A stretch of 64,000 nucleotides of DNA from Clostridiaceae bacterium (GCA_016295355.1 JAEDLK010000004.1:5365-69364); one strand, 5' to 3'. Counted from the first letter of the stretch, positions 34,950 to 44,583 are shown. Notes: generated from the letters alone by a model not told the origin. Numbers and translations: made by a program.

Positions 34950-35692
34950 GACGTTTTTTCGCCGGCATTCTCGACATATGGTTTCCTTCTCACTGCTTTG
35001 TGTGTGGAAATATCTTGCGGCAGGGGGCGGTTTTGTGCGAGGATTGCAAGGCCGCCATGCCTCGCTTGCCCGATAACTTTTGTCGGGTCTGCGGAAACCG
35101 ACGCAGGAATTGCCGTTGTGCTTATCGGGTCTTTCATTTTGAACAAACCACGGCACCGTTTTTTAATGAGGGGATTGCCCGGCGGGGTATTTACCGATTA
35201 AAATTTGCCGGCGCATCGGAATTGGCCAATCACTTTGCCGATGAAATGGTGCGTTGCGTCAAACGGGATTATAAAGGAATAAAGTTTGATGCGGTTGTCA
35301 GTGTGCCCTGTCGCATCAGTCAGCGTTGTCGCCGGGGCTATGATCAAGCCGACTTATTGGCCAAAAGGATTGCCGATGAGTTGGATTGTCCGTATAAATC
35401 GCATCTCCTTTACCGCCGTCCTTTTGCCGAAAGTCAGCATGAATTACACAAGGCAAGCCATCGGTTTGAAAATGCCCGGCAAAGCTATGCAAAGATCAAA
35501 TCCTTCTATGCCGAAAATGTTCTGCTTGTGGATGACATTAAGACCACAGGGGCTTCGTTGGATGCCTGCGCAGTCGCCTTGATGTCGGCAGGTGTGCGAC
35601 GGGTTTACTGTGTGACGGCACTGATTACCGATATAATGGTTGAAAAGCAAACAGGTAAGCAGTATAATGAAACAGGTGATAAAAATGTCTAA
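34934..35692 (+). CDS. comFC: ComFC-like phosphoribosyltransferase-fold protein
   Basis: A 252-residue competence-associated protein. The N-terminal zinc-binding segment has four CxxC-type pairs (CFVCGN, CEDC, CRVCGN, CRC) and the C-terminus a PRPP-binding loop (VLLVDDIKTTGASLDAC). The intervening SVPCRISQRCRRGYDQA is family-specific. ComFC helps DNA uptake in Gram-positive transformation. dprA further on is another competence gene. It overlaps recD2 by 16 bases and mreB by 8. Confidence 0.92.
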   Translation: MFDEVRRFFAGILDIWFPSHCFVCGNILRQGAVLCEDCKAAMPRLPDNFCRVCGNRRRNCRCAYRVFHFEQTTAPFFNEGIARRGIYRLKFAGASELANHFADEMVRCVKRDYKGIKFDAVVSVPCRISQRCRRGYDQADLLAKRIADELDCPYKSHLLYRRPFAESQHELHKASHRFENARQSYAKIKSFYAENVLLVDDIKTTGASLDACAVALMSAGVRRVYCVTALITDIMVEKQTGKQYNETGDKNV

Positions 35693-36707
35693 TGCGATTG
35701 GTATTGATCTCGGTTCCTCAAAAACCGTTATATTTTCGGATTCCAAAGTGGTCTTGGAGCAACCGAGCCTTGTGACGGTGGACAGTGAAACATATGAACC
35801 TGTCTATTTTGGGGAACAGGCGAAGCAAACGCTGGGGCGTACCCCGGACACCTTAACCTGTATTCGACCGATTGAACGGGGACTGATTGCCGACTACGAT
35901 ATTGCACAGGCCATGTTAAAGCGTTATATGATGGATGCCTTCGGCAATAAGGTTCTTCGTCCCAGGGTGATGGCTACCCTGCCGACCGGCTTGACGGAAT
36001 TGCAACATCATTCAGTTTCCAATGTGGTTATGGCCTCCGGCGGACGGGATGTCACTGTGATGGAGGCTCCGTTGGCCATTGCCGGCGGACTGGATTTGGA
36101 CTACGAAGAACCGAACGGACATTTGATAGTGGATGTCGGTGCGGGCACGACCGATATTGCTGTTTTGTCCTTGGGCGGTATTGTGACCTGCGATTCGTAT
36201 AAAACAGCGTCGTTGGATTTCGATGAGCAGATTATCAACTTTGTGCGCCGCAAACGCAACATTGCCTTGGGCGCTTTAAGCGCCGAACACATAAAACAAC
36301 AGGTCGGTTCGGTGTATCAGCGCCCCGTTTCGCTGACGGCGATTGCCAAAGGCCGTCATCTGTATACCGGCTTGCCGGTGTCTTTCGAAATCACATCCGA
36401 TGAAATTTACGGTGTGATACATGAAACAGCCTTGAATATTGCCAATGCTATTCGTAAGGTCATTGAGCGTACCGAGCCGGATTTGGTGGCAGATATTAAA
36501 GAGCATGGTTTATATCTGGTCGGCGGCGGTTCCAAAATTTACGGAATGGACACACTGCTTGCGGAGTATTTGGGTCTGAAGGTTCATACAGTGCCGGACC
36601 CGGAATATGCCGTGGTAAAAGGGGCGGCGGCTGCTTTGTCCGAGCCGGGACGCCTGAAAAACATCAACTATCAACTGCGTTCTATCAGAGAGTTGGAAAT
36701 TCATTAA
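35685..36707 (+). CDS. mreB: MreB/Mbl-family rod-shape actin
   Basis: A 340-residue actin-fold ATPase guiding lateral wall synthesis. Actin-family phosphate and adenosine motifs are visible: GIDLGSSKTVIF, LIVDVGAGTTDIAVLSLGG and LVGGGSKIYGMDTLL. No mreC or mreD follows, which suggests an Mbl/MreBH-type paralogue rather than the mreBCD operon copy. CAGGTGAT fits ATG 35685; the longer upstream frame overlaps comFC. Confidence 0.9.
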   Translation: MSNAIGIDLGSSKTVIFSDSKVVLEQPSLVTVDSETYEPVYFGEQAKQTLGRTPDTLTCIRPIERGLIADYDIAQAMLKRYMMDAFGNKVLRPRVMATLPTGLTELQHHSVSNVVMASGGRDVTVMEAPLAIAGGLDLDYEEPNGHLIVDVGAGTTDIAVLSLGGIVTCDSYKTASLDFDEQIINFVRRKRNIALGALSAEHIKQQVGSVYQRPVSLTAIAKGRHLYTGLPVSFEITSDEIYGVIHETALNIANAIRKVIERTEPDLVADIKEHGLYLVGGGSKIYGMDTLLAEYLGLKVHTVPDPEYAVVKGAAAALSEPGRLKNINYQLRSIRELEIH

Positions 36708-36715
36708 AAAAATTC

Positions 36716-36743
36716 TTGACTTTTGCATTTTTCGTGGTAAAAT
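36716..36743 (+). promoter_or_regulatory. Promoter of the infC operon
   Basis: TTGACT (36716-36721), 16-base spacer, TAAAAT (36738-36743). It leaves a leader of about 180 bases before infC. Confidence 0.8.
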
Positions 36744-36749
36744 AATTAG

Positions 36750-36930
36750 GTACAACAAAGCAGAACCAACCGTTCTCACCTTTTGGGTTTCATCCCTACG
36801 GGTCAATCGTTTCTCTTCAGTTATGTAACTGTGTCGAGTCAATGATGCGTGGACGGTTGTCGTTCACGCTTTTTGTTTTCCGGACAAACGGTATACCGAT
36901 TTGTCGTAACAATGATGGAGGTGTTTGATC
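36750..36930 (+). promoter_or_regulatory. infC leader with transcription attenuator (probable L20-type leader)
   Basis: Near the 3' half a terminator can form: GCGTGGAC (36847-36854) with GTTCACGC (36862-36869), then TTTTTGTTTT. An upstream CAACCGT (36767-36773) can instead pair with ACGGTTG (36853-36859), which includes the terminator's left arm, giving an antiterminator. infC-rpmI-rplT operons of Firmicutes are known to be repressed by L20 through such premature termination. The L20-binding fold itself was not verified. Confidence 0.7.
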
Positions 36931-37449
36931 ATTAGCAGTAAAGAAGCCGCGATCAACGAGGAAATTCGTTATAAGGAAGTCCGCGTGATCAATTCCGACG
37001 GAAGCCAGATGGGGATTGTTCCGGTTAAGGATGCACAAGAGGTCGCTTATGCCAAGGGGCTGGATCTTGTTTGCATTGCTCCTAACGCCACACCACCGGT
37101 GTGCAAGATTATGGATTTCGGAAAATATCGCTTCGAGAAGGCTAAACGGGAAAAGGAAGCCAAAAAGAATCAAAAGGTCATTGAGCTTAAGGAAATTCGT
37201 TTGGGCTTGAGCATTGATACCCACGATTTTGAGACAAAGGGTAATCACGCCATCGGCTTTTTGAAAAATGGCAACAAGGTAAAGGTTTCCATTCGTTTCC
37301 GTGGCCGTGAGATGGGTCATCCCGAGATAGGGCTTGACGCTATGAAGCGTTTTGCGGAATATTGCTCCGAATTCGGATCGGTCGAAAAGGCCGCCAAATT
37401 GGAAGGCAAGTATATGCTGATGTTTTTGGCACCGAAAGCAACAAAATAA
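36931..37449 (+). CDS. infC: Translation initiation factor IF-3
   Basis: A 172-residue factor that keeps ribosomal subunits apart and proofreads start codons. Both domains are present (NEEIRYKEVRVINSDG; VKVSIRFRGREMGHPEIG). No ATG or GTG is near the N-terminus. ATT at 36931 lies seven bases after GGAGGTG, whereas the in-frame TTG at 36925 is only one base away. IF-3 genes classically start with AUU so that IF-3 limits its own synthesis, so ATT is my choice. ATC 36928 is less likely. Confidence 0.93.
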   Translation: MSSKEAAINEEIRYKEVRVINSDGSQMGIVPVKDAQEVAYAKGLDLVCIAPNATPPVCKIMDFGKYRFEKAKREKEAKKNQKVIELKEIRLGLSIDTHDFETKGNHAIGFLKNGNKVKVSIRFRGREMGHPEIGLDAMKRFAEYCSEFGSVEKAAKLEGKYMLMFLAPKATK

Positions 37450-37472
37450 CGGTCAATTAAGGAGGATTTATT

Positions 37473-37670
37473 ATGCCGAAGATTAAAACACATAGTGGCG
37501 CCAAGAAACGCTTCAAGCTGACCAAGTCCGGTCAGGTTAAGCGTGCCCACGCATTCAAATCGCACATTCTTAACAAAAAGACAAGTAAGCGCAAGAGAAA
37601 TCTGCGCAAGGTAGTTGTGGCCGACGTGACCAATGTCGCCAAGGTCAAGAAAATGATTCCGTATAAATAA
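37473..37670 (+). CDS. rpmI: 50S ribosomal protein L35
   Basis: A 65-residue very basic protein beginning [20 protein letters not shown], the L35 signature, and ending [16 protein letters not shown] precedes the ATG. It is the middle gene of infC-rpmI-rplT. Confidence 0.98.
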   Translation: MPKIKTHSGAKKRFKLTKSGQVKRAHAFKSHILNKKTSKRKRNLRKVVVADVTNVAKVKKMIPYK

Positions 37671-37699
37671 GGAACATAAGTGTATTGGAGGTTACGTAA

Positions 37700-38059
37700 A
37701 TGGCACGTGTTAAGGGCGCATTAGCGACTCGTAAAAGAAGAAAAAAGACGTTAAAATTGGCTAAAGGTTATTTCGGCGCAAAGTCCCGTCTGTTCAAAAC
37801 AGCGAAAGAAGCGGTCATGAAATCGGGCAATTATGCCTATATCGGCCGTCGCCTTAAAAAGCGCGATTTCCGTCGTCTGTGGATCACCCGTATTTCTGCT
37901 GCCGCAAAAATGAACGGTATGAACTATTCCACCTTCATGAACGGCTTGAAGATTGCCGGTGTTCAGATTAACCGCAAGATGCTGTCCGAGGTCGCTATCA
38001 GTGATCCGGAAGGTTTCGCCGTATTGGCTGCTCAGGCCAAAAAGGCATTGAGTAAATAA
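37700..38059 (+). CDS. rplT: 50S ribosomal protein L20
   Basis: A 119-residue 23S rRNA-binding protein needed for early 50S assembly, with the long basic N-terminal helix ([19 protein letters not shown]) and the globular end ([19 protein letters not shown]). It is the expected repressor acting on the operon leader at 36750-36930. A terminator follows. Confidence 0.98.
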   Translation: MARVKGALATRKRRKKTLKLAKGYFGAKSRLFKTAKEAVMKSGNYAYIGRRLKKRDFRRLWITRISAAAKMNGMNYSTFMNGLKIAGVQINRKMLSEVAISDPEGFAVLAAQAKKALSK

Positions 38060-38064
38060 TCGTG

Positions 38065-38098
38065 TCGCCCAAGATTTTTCTTTCTTGGGCGAATTTTT
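38065..38098 (+). terminator. Terminator of infC-rpmI-rplT
   Basis: A 10-bp perfect stem (TCGCCCAAGA with TCTTGGGCGA), 8-base loop, then five T. It lies only a few bases after rplT and 20 before the next start codon. Confidence 0.92.
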
Positions 38099-38118
38099 CA
38101 TCTTTCGGGAGTTGTATC

Positions 38119-38898
38119 ATGAGGGTAGAAGACATCACCAGTCGGGAAAATGCATGGATTAAAAAGCTGATTCGTCTGCAAAATCAAGCCAAGGATCGCC
38201 GTAAGGAGCAGGCCTTTGTGTTAGAAGGATTGCGAACGCTTAAGGATGCGGCCGAGAATGGCGTGACCTTTGAGCAACTGTTCTTTTCGGCGTCTGTCTA
38301 TTCGGCACACAAGGATGATTGTGAGGCGTTGTTTTCTCATGCAAAACGGTTGTATCGTTTGTCCGATGAACTGTTCTTAAAGGTTTGTGATACCAAGACG
38401 CCGCAGGGTTTGTTGGCGATTGTGCCGATGCCGGATATCATTCATAAGTCTCTTTCTCCCATCGGCCGTTATTTGGCACTGGAAAATTTGCAGGACCCGG
38501 CTAATTTGGGTGCAATTGCCCGTACGGCCGAGGCGCTGGGATTGGACGGTTTGATTCTCTCAAAAGATACCTGTGACCCGTTTTGTCCCAAGGCTTTGCG
38601 CGCCTCTATGGGAACGCTGTGTCGCTTACCGCTTTACGGTTGCGAGGATTTAACGGATTTTTTGCGGAAAAGCGGTTTGACACGCTACGCCTGTGTGGTA
38701 CACGGACAGTCGGTGCCCATCCGGGATGTAACCTTTTCGGATGGCTGTGTGTCGGTGATCGGCAATGAGGCCAACGGGTTAAGTGAAGAACTGATTCGCT
38801 CTTGCGAATACAGCATCACCATCCCAATGGCCGGTCGGGCCGAATCATTGAATGCTTCGGTGGCGGCTTCTCTTGTGATGTGGGAGATGCTTGGATGA
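38119..38898 (+). CDS. TrmH/SpoU-family RNA 2'-O-methyltransferase
   Basis: A 259-residue SPOUT methyltransferase. An N-terminal substrate-binding part (ITSRENAWIKKLIRLQ, FVLEGLRTLKDA) precedes the knotted SAM domain with motifs ALENLQDPANLGAIARTAEA, VIGNEANGLSEEL and ITIPMAGRAESLNASVAASL. Its target is an rRNA or tRNA ribose; which one is not determinable. GGGAG fits ATG 38119. The upstream extension runs through the rplT terminator. Confidence 0.93.
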   Translation: MRVEDITSRENAWIKKLIRLQNQAKDRRKEQAFVLEGLRTLKDAAENGVTFEQLFFSASVYSAHKDDCEALFSHAKRLYRLSDELFLKVCDTKTPQGLLAIVPMPDIIHKSLSPIGRYLALENLQDPANLGAIARTAEALGLDGLILSKDTCDPFCPKALRASMGTLCRLPLYGCEDLTDFLRKSGLTRYACVVHGQSVPIRDVTFSDGCVSVIGNEANGLSEELIRSCEYSITIPMAGRAESLNASVAASLVMWEMLG

Positions 38899-40085
38899 CA
38901 CGGTATTATATTTGGCTTCAGTTGTTGTTCGGCCGGCCCTACCCACGGTCAGGGGAACTGCTGCGACGAGGGTTTTCTCCGAGGGATTTGTATGAAAACC
39001 GGCTTACGACACCCTTGTTTTCGCCCCGGGTGCGTAAAAAGGCGCAAACCCTGGACATCCGGCGCGCCGATGAAATCCTGCTTTTCTGCGAGCAAAACGG
39101 CATCGGTATCTTAACGCCGGATATGTCATTATATCCACGACGGTTGTATGAGATAATGGATCCGCCGTTTGTTTTGTATTATAAGGGTACATTGCCGTGC
39201 TTTGAGGACAAGCCGGTTGTTTGCATTGTCGGTCCCCGTAAGGTGTCGGATTACGGCTATAAAAGTGCGTATTCCATCAGCGCCCGTCTGTCCCGTGCCG
39301 GCTTTTTGGTTATCAGCGGCGGGGCGGTCGGTTGCGATTATGCTGCCCATGACGGTGCCCTTGTTCACGGGTTTCCCACGGTGGCGGTATTGGGGCACGG
39401 ATTTGGGGCAACCTATCTGAAGGTCAACGAGCCGTTGCGCGAGCGTATTGTACAAAACGGCTGTCTGCTGACCGAGTATCCGCCGATGACACCGCCTTCT
39501 CGGTGCACCTTTCCGCTACGCAATCGGTTGTTGTCGGCCTTGTCCTTGGGAACCATTGTGGTGGAAGCCGGCAAAAAGAGCGGTGCACTCATAACGGCCA
39601 ATGATGCCATTGAGCAGGGACGGGATTTGTTTGTAATTCCCGGAACACCCACCGATCCGCAGTACCAGGGTTCTAATGAATTGCTACTGGACGGTGCCGT
39701 TCCGCTACTGGATTTAAGCTGTGTATTCGGTGCATATTTAACCGACTATGCTGATAAAATAGATATCAAAAAAGCCTACGACACACCGTTAATACAGCCG
39801 GTTCTTGGTGAGCGTCCGGTCAAAAGAGCTTCAACGATAAAAGAGGAAAAAACGAAAGTGCCGACTGCTCCCAAAACGGTTCATAAAGAAAAGAAAAAAA
39901 TATTGCCGGAATGTCTTTCCAAAACGGCAAAATTAGTATATAATCAATTAAGTAATACTGTTTTTACCTGCGATGATTTGGTTAGCTGTACACTTGGCGG
40001 CGATCAGGTCGCGGCGGCACTGGGAGAATTGGAGATATTCGGTCTTATCGAGGCGTTGCCGGGCGGGCGATACACCCTGCGATAA
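38895..40085 (+). CDS. dprA: DNA-processing protein DprA
   Basis: A 396-residue protein that loads RecA on incoming single-stranded DNA in transformation. The Rossmann-like core has VCIVGPRKVSDYGYKSA, ISGGAVGCDYAAHDGAL, FPLRNRLLSALS and SGALITANDAIEQGRD. A linker rich in Lys/Glu/Pro (about 300-340) leads to a C-terminal winged helix. It starts in the stop of the methyltransferase gene (ATGA). With comFC it suggests latent competence. Confidence 0.94.
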   Translation: MTRYYIWLQLLFGRPYPRSGELLRRGFSPRDLYENRLTTPLFSPRVRKKAQTLDIRRADEILLFCEQNGIGILTPDMSLYPRRLYEIMDPPFVLYYKGTLPCFEDKPVVCIVGPRKVSDYGYKSAYSISARLSRAGFLVISGGAVGCDYAAHDGALVHGFPTVAVLGHGFGATYLKVNEPLRERIVQNGCLLTEYPPMTPPSRCTFPLRNRLLSALSLGTIVVEAGKKSGALITANDAIEQGRDLFVIPGTPTDPQYQGSNELLLDGAVPLLDLSCVFGAYLTDYADKIDIKKAYDTPLIQPVLGERPVKRASTIKEEKTKVPTAPKTVHKEKKKILPECLSKTAKLVYNQLSNTVFTCDDLVSCTLGGDQVAAALGELEIFGLIEALPGGRYTLR

Positions 40086-40103
40086 GCATAAAGGAGAAAT
40101 GAT

Positions 40104-42194
40104 ATGGCAAAGCTGGTCATAGTAGAGTCACCGGGAAAGATTAAAAATATTCAAAAGTATTTGGGTAGCGATTATAAAGTGATGGCCTCTAAAGGTCATG
40201 TGCGTGATTTGCCGAAATCCAAAATGGGTGTGGATTTGGAGCATGGCTTTAAGCCCCAGTACATCGAAATGGCCGAAAAAAAGGATTTAATCAAGCAACT
40301 GCGTCAAGCCGCCGCCGATAGTGACGGCGTTTATCTGGCAACCGACCCCGACCGCGAGGGAGAGGCTATTTCGTGGCATTTGGCACAACTGCTGGCACTC
40401 AATTTGAATGACCCGGTTCGTGTCTGCTTTAATGAAATTACGCATTCCGGCGTGGAGGCCGGTATGAAAAACCCCCACAAGATTGATTTGAACCTGGTCG
40501 ATGCTCAACAGGCCAGACGGGTGTTGGATCGTATTGTCGGTTATAAATTAAGCCCGTTTTTGTGGAAAAAGGTTCGCAGTGGCTTGTCGGCCGGCCGTGT
40601 GCAGTCGGTTGCTCTCAAAATGGTAGTGGACCGTGAACGGGACATTGAAAAATTTGTGCCGGAGGAGTTTTGGACTCTGGAAGCCCGTCTGTTTCATAAA
40701 AAGGCCTTTACGGCTCATTTATACGGTACGGCTGACGGAAAGAAAATGACGGTACACAGTGCTGACGAAGCCAACCGGGTGGTCACCGATTTGGAAAATG
40801 CCGTGTATCGGGTAACTGATTTGAAGAAAGGCGTACGTAACAAACAGCCGGCCCCGCCCTTTATCACCTCCACTTTGCAACAGGAAGGCTCAAGAAAGCT
40901 GAATTTCACCGGACTTCGCACCATGCGAGTGGCACAGCAGTTGTATGAGGGCGTGGAGATCCCCGGCGTAGGCAGTACCGGTTTGATTACGTATATGCGT
41001 ACCGACTCTTTGCGAATTTCCGATGAGGCTCGCTCGGCCGCCGCTGCTTATATTAAGGCTCATTACGGCGAAAAGTATCTTCCGGCGAAGCCCCGCGTGT
41101 ATCGCTCCAAAAATGCACAGGACGCCCATGAGGCCATTCGTCCGACCTCGATGGATTTGCCGCCCGAAAAGGTGAAGGATGTCCTGTCGGCTGAACAATA
41201 CAAGCTGTATAAACTGGTGTGGGATCGTTTTGTGGCCAGCCAAATGAGCAACTGCGTGCAGAACACCGTGTCGGTCGACGTGACCGCCGGTAACTATTTG
41301 TTCCGTGCCAGTGGCTATGCCGTGAAGTTTGACGGCTTCACCGCCCTGTATGAGGAAAGTAAGGATGTGGAGGATGAGCGTCAGAGCAGTCTGCCGGAAT
41401 TGGCTATGGGGGACGAACCCAAGTGCCGTAGTTTGACACCCGAACAGCACTTCACCCAACCGCCTGCTCGGTATACCGAGTCCTCCTTGACGAAGGCGTT
41501 GGACGAAAACGGCATCGGCCGTCCGTCCACTTATGCTCCGATTATTTCCAACATTTTACAGCGCAATTATATCGAACGGGAAAAGAAGACCCTTAAGCCT
41601 ACCCAATTGGGAATGGTGGTGACCGACCTTATCAGCGAATATTTCAAAAAAATAGTTGATGTTAAGTTCACCGCCGGAATGGAACAGAATTTGGACAAAA
41701 TAGATGCTGGGGAGCTGTCTTGGGTCGATACCGTTTCTGATTTTTATAAAGATTTTGCCGTGACCATTAAAAAGGCCGAGGATTCCATGAACGGGGTTCG
41801 CTTGAAGGTACCGGAAGTGGAAAGCGATGTTGCTTGCGAAAAATGCGGTCGCACCATGGTTGTCAAGAGCGGTCGATTCGGCAAGTTTTTGGCTTGTCCG
41901 GGCTATCCGGAATGTAAAAACACCAAGCCGCTGCCTGAAGAAAAAATCACGCAACCCTGTCCGAAGTGCGGGGGTGAGTTGGTTCGCAGAGCCAGTAAGA
42001 AAACCGGCAAAAAGTTCTATGGATGTTCCCGTTATCCCGAATGCGATTTCGCCGCTCCCGGCTTGCCGTCGGGCGAGACTTGCGATAGTTGCGGCAGTTA
42101 TATTTTGGTTGGGGCAAGAGGGCGCAAATACTGCATGAATGCCGAATGCCCGACCCGCCAAAAAAAGACCGCCAAAAAGGCGGTTAAGTCATGA
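40104..42194 (+). CDS. topA: DNA topoisomerase I
   Basis: A 696-residue type IA enzyme relaxing negative supercoils. TOPRIM domain: LVIVESPGKIKNIQKYLG and ATDPDREGEAISWHL. The active Tyr is in GLITYMRTDSLRIS. Three C-terminal zinc ribbons follow (CEKCGRTMV to YPEC; CPKCGGEL to YPEC; CDSCGSY to AEC), then a Lys-rich tail. dprA-topA-trmFO is a conserved Firmicute order. Confidence 0.98.
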   Translation: MAKLVIVESPGKIKNIQKYLGSDYKVMASKGHVRDLPKSKMGVDLEHGFKPQYIEMAEKKDLIKQLRQAAADSDGVYLATDPDREGEAISWHLAQLLALNLNDPVRVCFNEITHSGVEAGMKNPHKIDLNLVDAQQARRVLDRIVGYKLSPFLWKKVRSGLSAGRVQSVALKMVVDRERDIEKFVPEEFWTLEARLFHKKAFTAHLYGTADGKKMTVHSADEANRVVTDLENAVYRVTDLKKGVRNKQPAPPFITSTLQQEGSRKLNFTGLRTMRVAQQLYEGVEIPGVGSTGLITYMRTDSLRISDEARSAAAAYIKAHYGEKYLPAKPRVYRSKNAQDAHEAIRPTSMDLPPEKVKDVLSAEQYKLYKLVWDRFVASQMSNCVQNTVSVDVTAGNYLFRASGYAVKFDGFTALYEESKDVEDERQSSLPELAMGDEPKCRSLTPEQHFTQPPARYTESSLTKALDENGIGRPSTYAPIISNILQRNYIEREKKTLKPTQLGMVVTDLISEYFKKIVDVKFTAGMEQNLDKIDAGELSWVDTVSDFYKDFAVTIKKAEDSMNGVRLKVPEVESDVACEKCGRTMVVKSGRFGKFLACPGYPECKNTKPLPEEKITQPCPKCGGELVRRASKKTGKKFYGCSRYPECDFAAPGLPSGETCDSCGSYILVGARGRKYCMNAECPTRQKKTAKKAVKS

Positions 42195-43492
42195 ACGGCA
42201 TTCGTGTCATCGGTGCCGGATTGGCCGGATGCGAGGCGGCCTGGCAGATTGCTTCGGCAGGTATCAATGTAACGCTGTATGAAATGAAACCGCACAAAAA
42301 GAGTCCGGCTCATAAAAGTGATGATTTTGCGGAACTGGTTTGCTCCAATTCCTTAAAGGCAGACCGGGTGGATTCCGCTGCCGGGCTTCTGAAGGAAGAA
42401 ATGCGGCGCATGGGTTCGCTGTGTCTTGAATCGGCCGCTTTGTGCCGCGTGGCTGCCGGCGGAGCCTTGGCGGTTGATCGGGAGCTTTTTTCAGACTATA
42501 TTACCAAAAAAATAAAACAACATCCGCTCATTGAGGTCGTTGCCCAAACGGTGGAGCAACTGCCGGACAATGGATTGACGGTTGTGGCAACCGGACCGCT
42601 GACAGACGGAGCCTTGGCAAAGGCCATTACGGATTTGACCGGGGAAGAAAATCTGAGCTTTTTCGATGCCGCCGCACCGATTGTCACAAGAGACAGCATT
42701 GATTTTTCCAAAGCGTTTTTCGCCTCTCGTTATGATAAGGGCGGGGACGATTATATCAACTGTCCGATGGATAAGGAAGCCTACGAACGCTTTCAAAAGG
42801 CCTTGGTGTCGGCTGAACCGGCACCGCTACACGATTTTGATAAGCCCGTTAATGTGTATGAGGGCTGTATGCCGATTGAGATTTTGGCGTCCCGCGGTAA
42901 GGACGCCATTCGGTTCGGCCCTATGAAGCCGGTGGGCTTGGTCGATCCGGCTACCGGCCACCGTCCCTGGGCGGCTGTGCAGTTGAGAAGCGAAAACGAG
43001 CAGGCCACGCTGTTTAATTTGGTTGGCTTTCAGACCAATTTGAAATTTGGCGAGCAAAAACGGGTCTTTTCCATGATTCCGGGACTGCAGAATGCTGAAT
43101 TTGTGCGTTACGGTGTGATGCACCGTAATTCCTTTTTGAATTCGACGAAGCTGTTGCATATCGATTTGTCCTTAAAGGCGGATGACCGACTTTTGTTTGC
43201 CGGACAGTTGACCGGGGTAGAGGGGTATATGGAATCGGCGGCCTCCGGTATTGTGGCCGGACGCAATGCGGTTGCCAAGTATAAAGGAGAAAAACCGCTT
43301 GTGTTGCCGGGTTTCACCATGATCGGTGCGTTGCTTCATTACATCACCGATCCGACCGTGACTCATTTGCAACCGATGGGAGCGAATTTCGGCGTTTTGC
43401 CGCCGCTTGAAACACCCATTCGCGATAAAAAGCAACGCTATGCGGCGCTCTCAAAGCGATCGCTTGACTGGTTTGAAAAACAATCCTTTTGA
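42191..43492 (+). CDS. trmFO: Folate-dependent tRNA m5U54 methyltransferase TrmFO
   Basis: A 433-residue FAD protein that makes m5U54 in tRNA using methylenetetrahydrofolate. It has the dinucleotide fold VIGAGLAGCEAAWQIA at the start and the family motifs ELVCSNSLKAD, YINCPMDKEAYERF, YEGCMPIEILASRG and LFAGQLTGVEGYMESAASG. Its ATG overlaps the topA stop (ATGA). Confidence 0.97.
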   Translation: MNGIRVIGAGLAGCEAAWQIASAGINVTLYEMKPHKKSPAHKSDDFAELVCSNSLKADRVDSAAGLLKEEMRRMGSLCLESAALCRVAAGGALAVDRELFSDYITKKIKQHPLIEVVAQTVEQLPDNGLTVVATGPLTDGALAKAITDLTGEENLSFFDAAAPIVTRDSIDFSKAFFASRYDKGGDDYINCPMDKEAYERFQKALVSAEPAPLHDFDKPVNVYEGCMPIEILASRGKDAIRFGPMKPVGLVDPATGHRPWAAVQLRSENEQATLFNLVGFQTNLKFGEQKRVFSMIPGLQNAEFVRYGVMHRNSFLNSTKLLHIDLSLKADDRLLFAGQLTGVEGYMESAASGIVAGRNAVAKYKGEKPLVLPGFTMIGALLHYITDPTVTHLQPMGANFGVLPPLETPIRDKKQRYAALSKRSLDWFEKQSF

Positions 43493-43578
43493 CATGCATT
43501 GCGTATCATCAGCCATAAACCAAACGGCTTTAAGCACAGCAATCCGGACAACCGGAGATAGAATACGGGGGAATAAGC

Positions 43579-44583
43579 ATGACAATTGTGTTAGATGCCT
43601 TCGGGGGAGATAAGGCACCTCTTTGCAATCTGAAAGGTGCCGTGTTGGCTCACCGTGAGTTGGGCGTAGATGTGATACTGACCGGCGATACGGCGGTGTT
43701 AAGAGAGTTGGCGAAAAAAGAACAACTGCCTCTTGACGGAATTGAATTGCTCGAAGCCGATGGCGTGATGGATATGCACGCTGAACCGACGGCCTTGCTT
43801 AAACAATATCGCAACAGTTCCATGGGTGTGGCCTTTGATGTTTTGTGTGACGGAAGAGCGGATGCCTTTGTGTCAGCCGGCAGTACCGGCGCTATTGTGG
43901 TGGGCGGTACCATGCTGGTTAAACGCATTAAGGGCGTTAAGCGACCGGCTATCGGTTCGCTTTTACCCGCCCCGAAACGTTCTTATATGCTGATGGACAT
44001 GGGCGCTAATGCCGAGTGCCGACCCGAAATGCTGTGTCAATTCGGGGTTTTGGCCAGTGTCTATTTAAGCGAGGTTGAAGGGCGTAAAAATCCGACAATC
44101 GGCCTACTTAACATCGGTACCGAGGACACCAAGGGCGGTGAATTGCAGAAAAAAGCCTATGAGCTGTTGTCACAGTCGGGATTGAATTTTGTGGGCAATG
44201 TCGAGTCTCGTGAAATGCCGAAAGGCGTGTGCGATGCGGTGATTACCGACGGTTTTACCGGCAATATTGCTCTAAAACTGATTGAAGGAACGGCTATGAC
44301 GCTGTTCGGCATGATCAAGGGTGTTCTAAAGAAGAACCCGATCAATCAGTTGGCGGCGGGACTGCTTAAAAAAGATTTATATGCCTTAAAACAAACCATG
44401 GATAGCAGCGAAATCGGCGGAGCCGCACTGTTGGGTGTTCGAAAGGCCGTGATTAAGGCACACGGCAGTTCGGATGAGGTGGCGATTAAGAATGCCATCC
44501 GTCAGGCGGTGAATATGGTAAAAAGTGGTGCTATTGAAACCATGAGTCGGGCTTTAGCCGACGGTGTAAATGAGGAATCGTGA
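43579..44583 (+). CDS. plsX: Phosphate acyltransferase PlsX
   Basis: A 334-residue enzyme making acyl-phosphate from acyl-ACP for phospholipid synthesis. DAFGGDKAPLCNLKGAVLA begins the fold. SAGSTGAIVVGG, MGANAECRPEML, NIGTEDTKGGELQKKAY and DGFTGNIALKLIEG are family motifs. The 86-base gap upstream has small hairpins (AGCC/GGCT; TCCGG/CCGGA) and ATACGGGGG before the ATG. The neighbour is rnc directly, without the acpP often found between. Confidence 0.96.
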   Translation: MTIVLDAFGGDKAPLCNLKGAVLAHRELGVDVILTGDTAVLRELAKKEQLPLDGIELLEADGVMDMHAEPTALLKQYRNSSMGVAFDVLCDGRADAFVSAGSTGAIVVGGTMLVKRIKGVKRPAIGSLLPAPKRSYMLMDMGANAECRPEMLCQFGVLASVYLSEVEGRKNPTIGLLNIGTEDTKGGELQKKAYELLSQSGLNFVGNVESREMPKGVCDAVITDGFTGNIALKLIEGTAMTLFGMIKGVLKKNPINQLAAGLLKKDLYALKQTMDSSEIGGAALLGVRKAVIKAHGSSDEVAIKNAIRQAVNMVKSGAIETMSRALADGVNEES

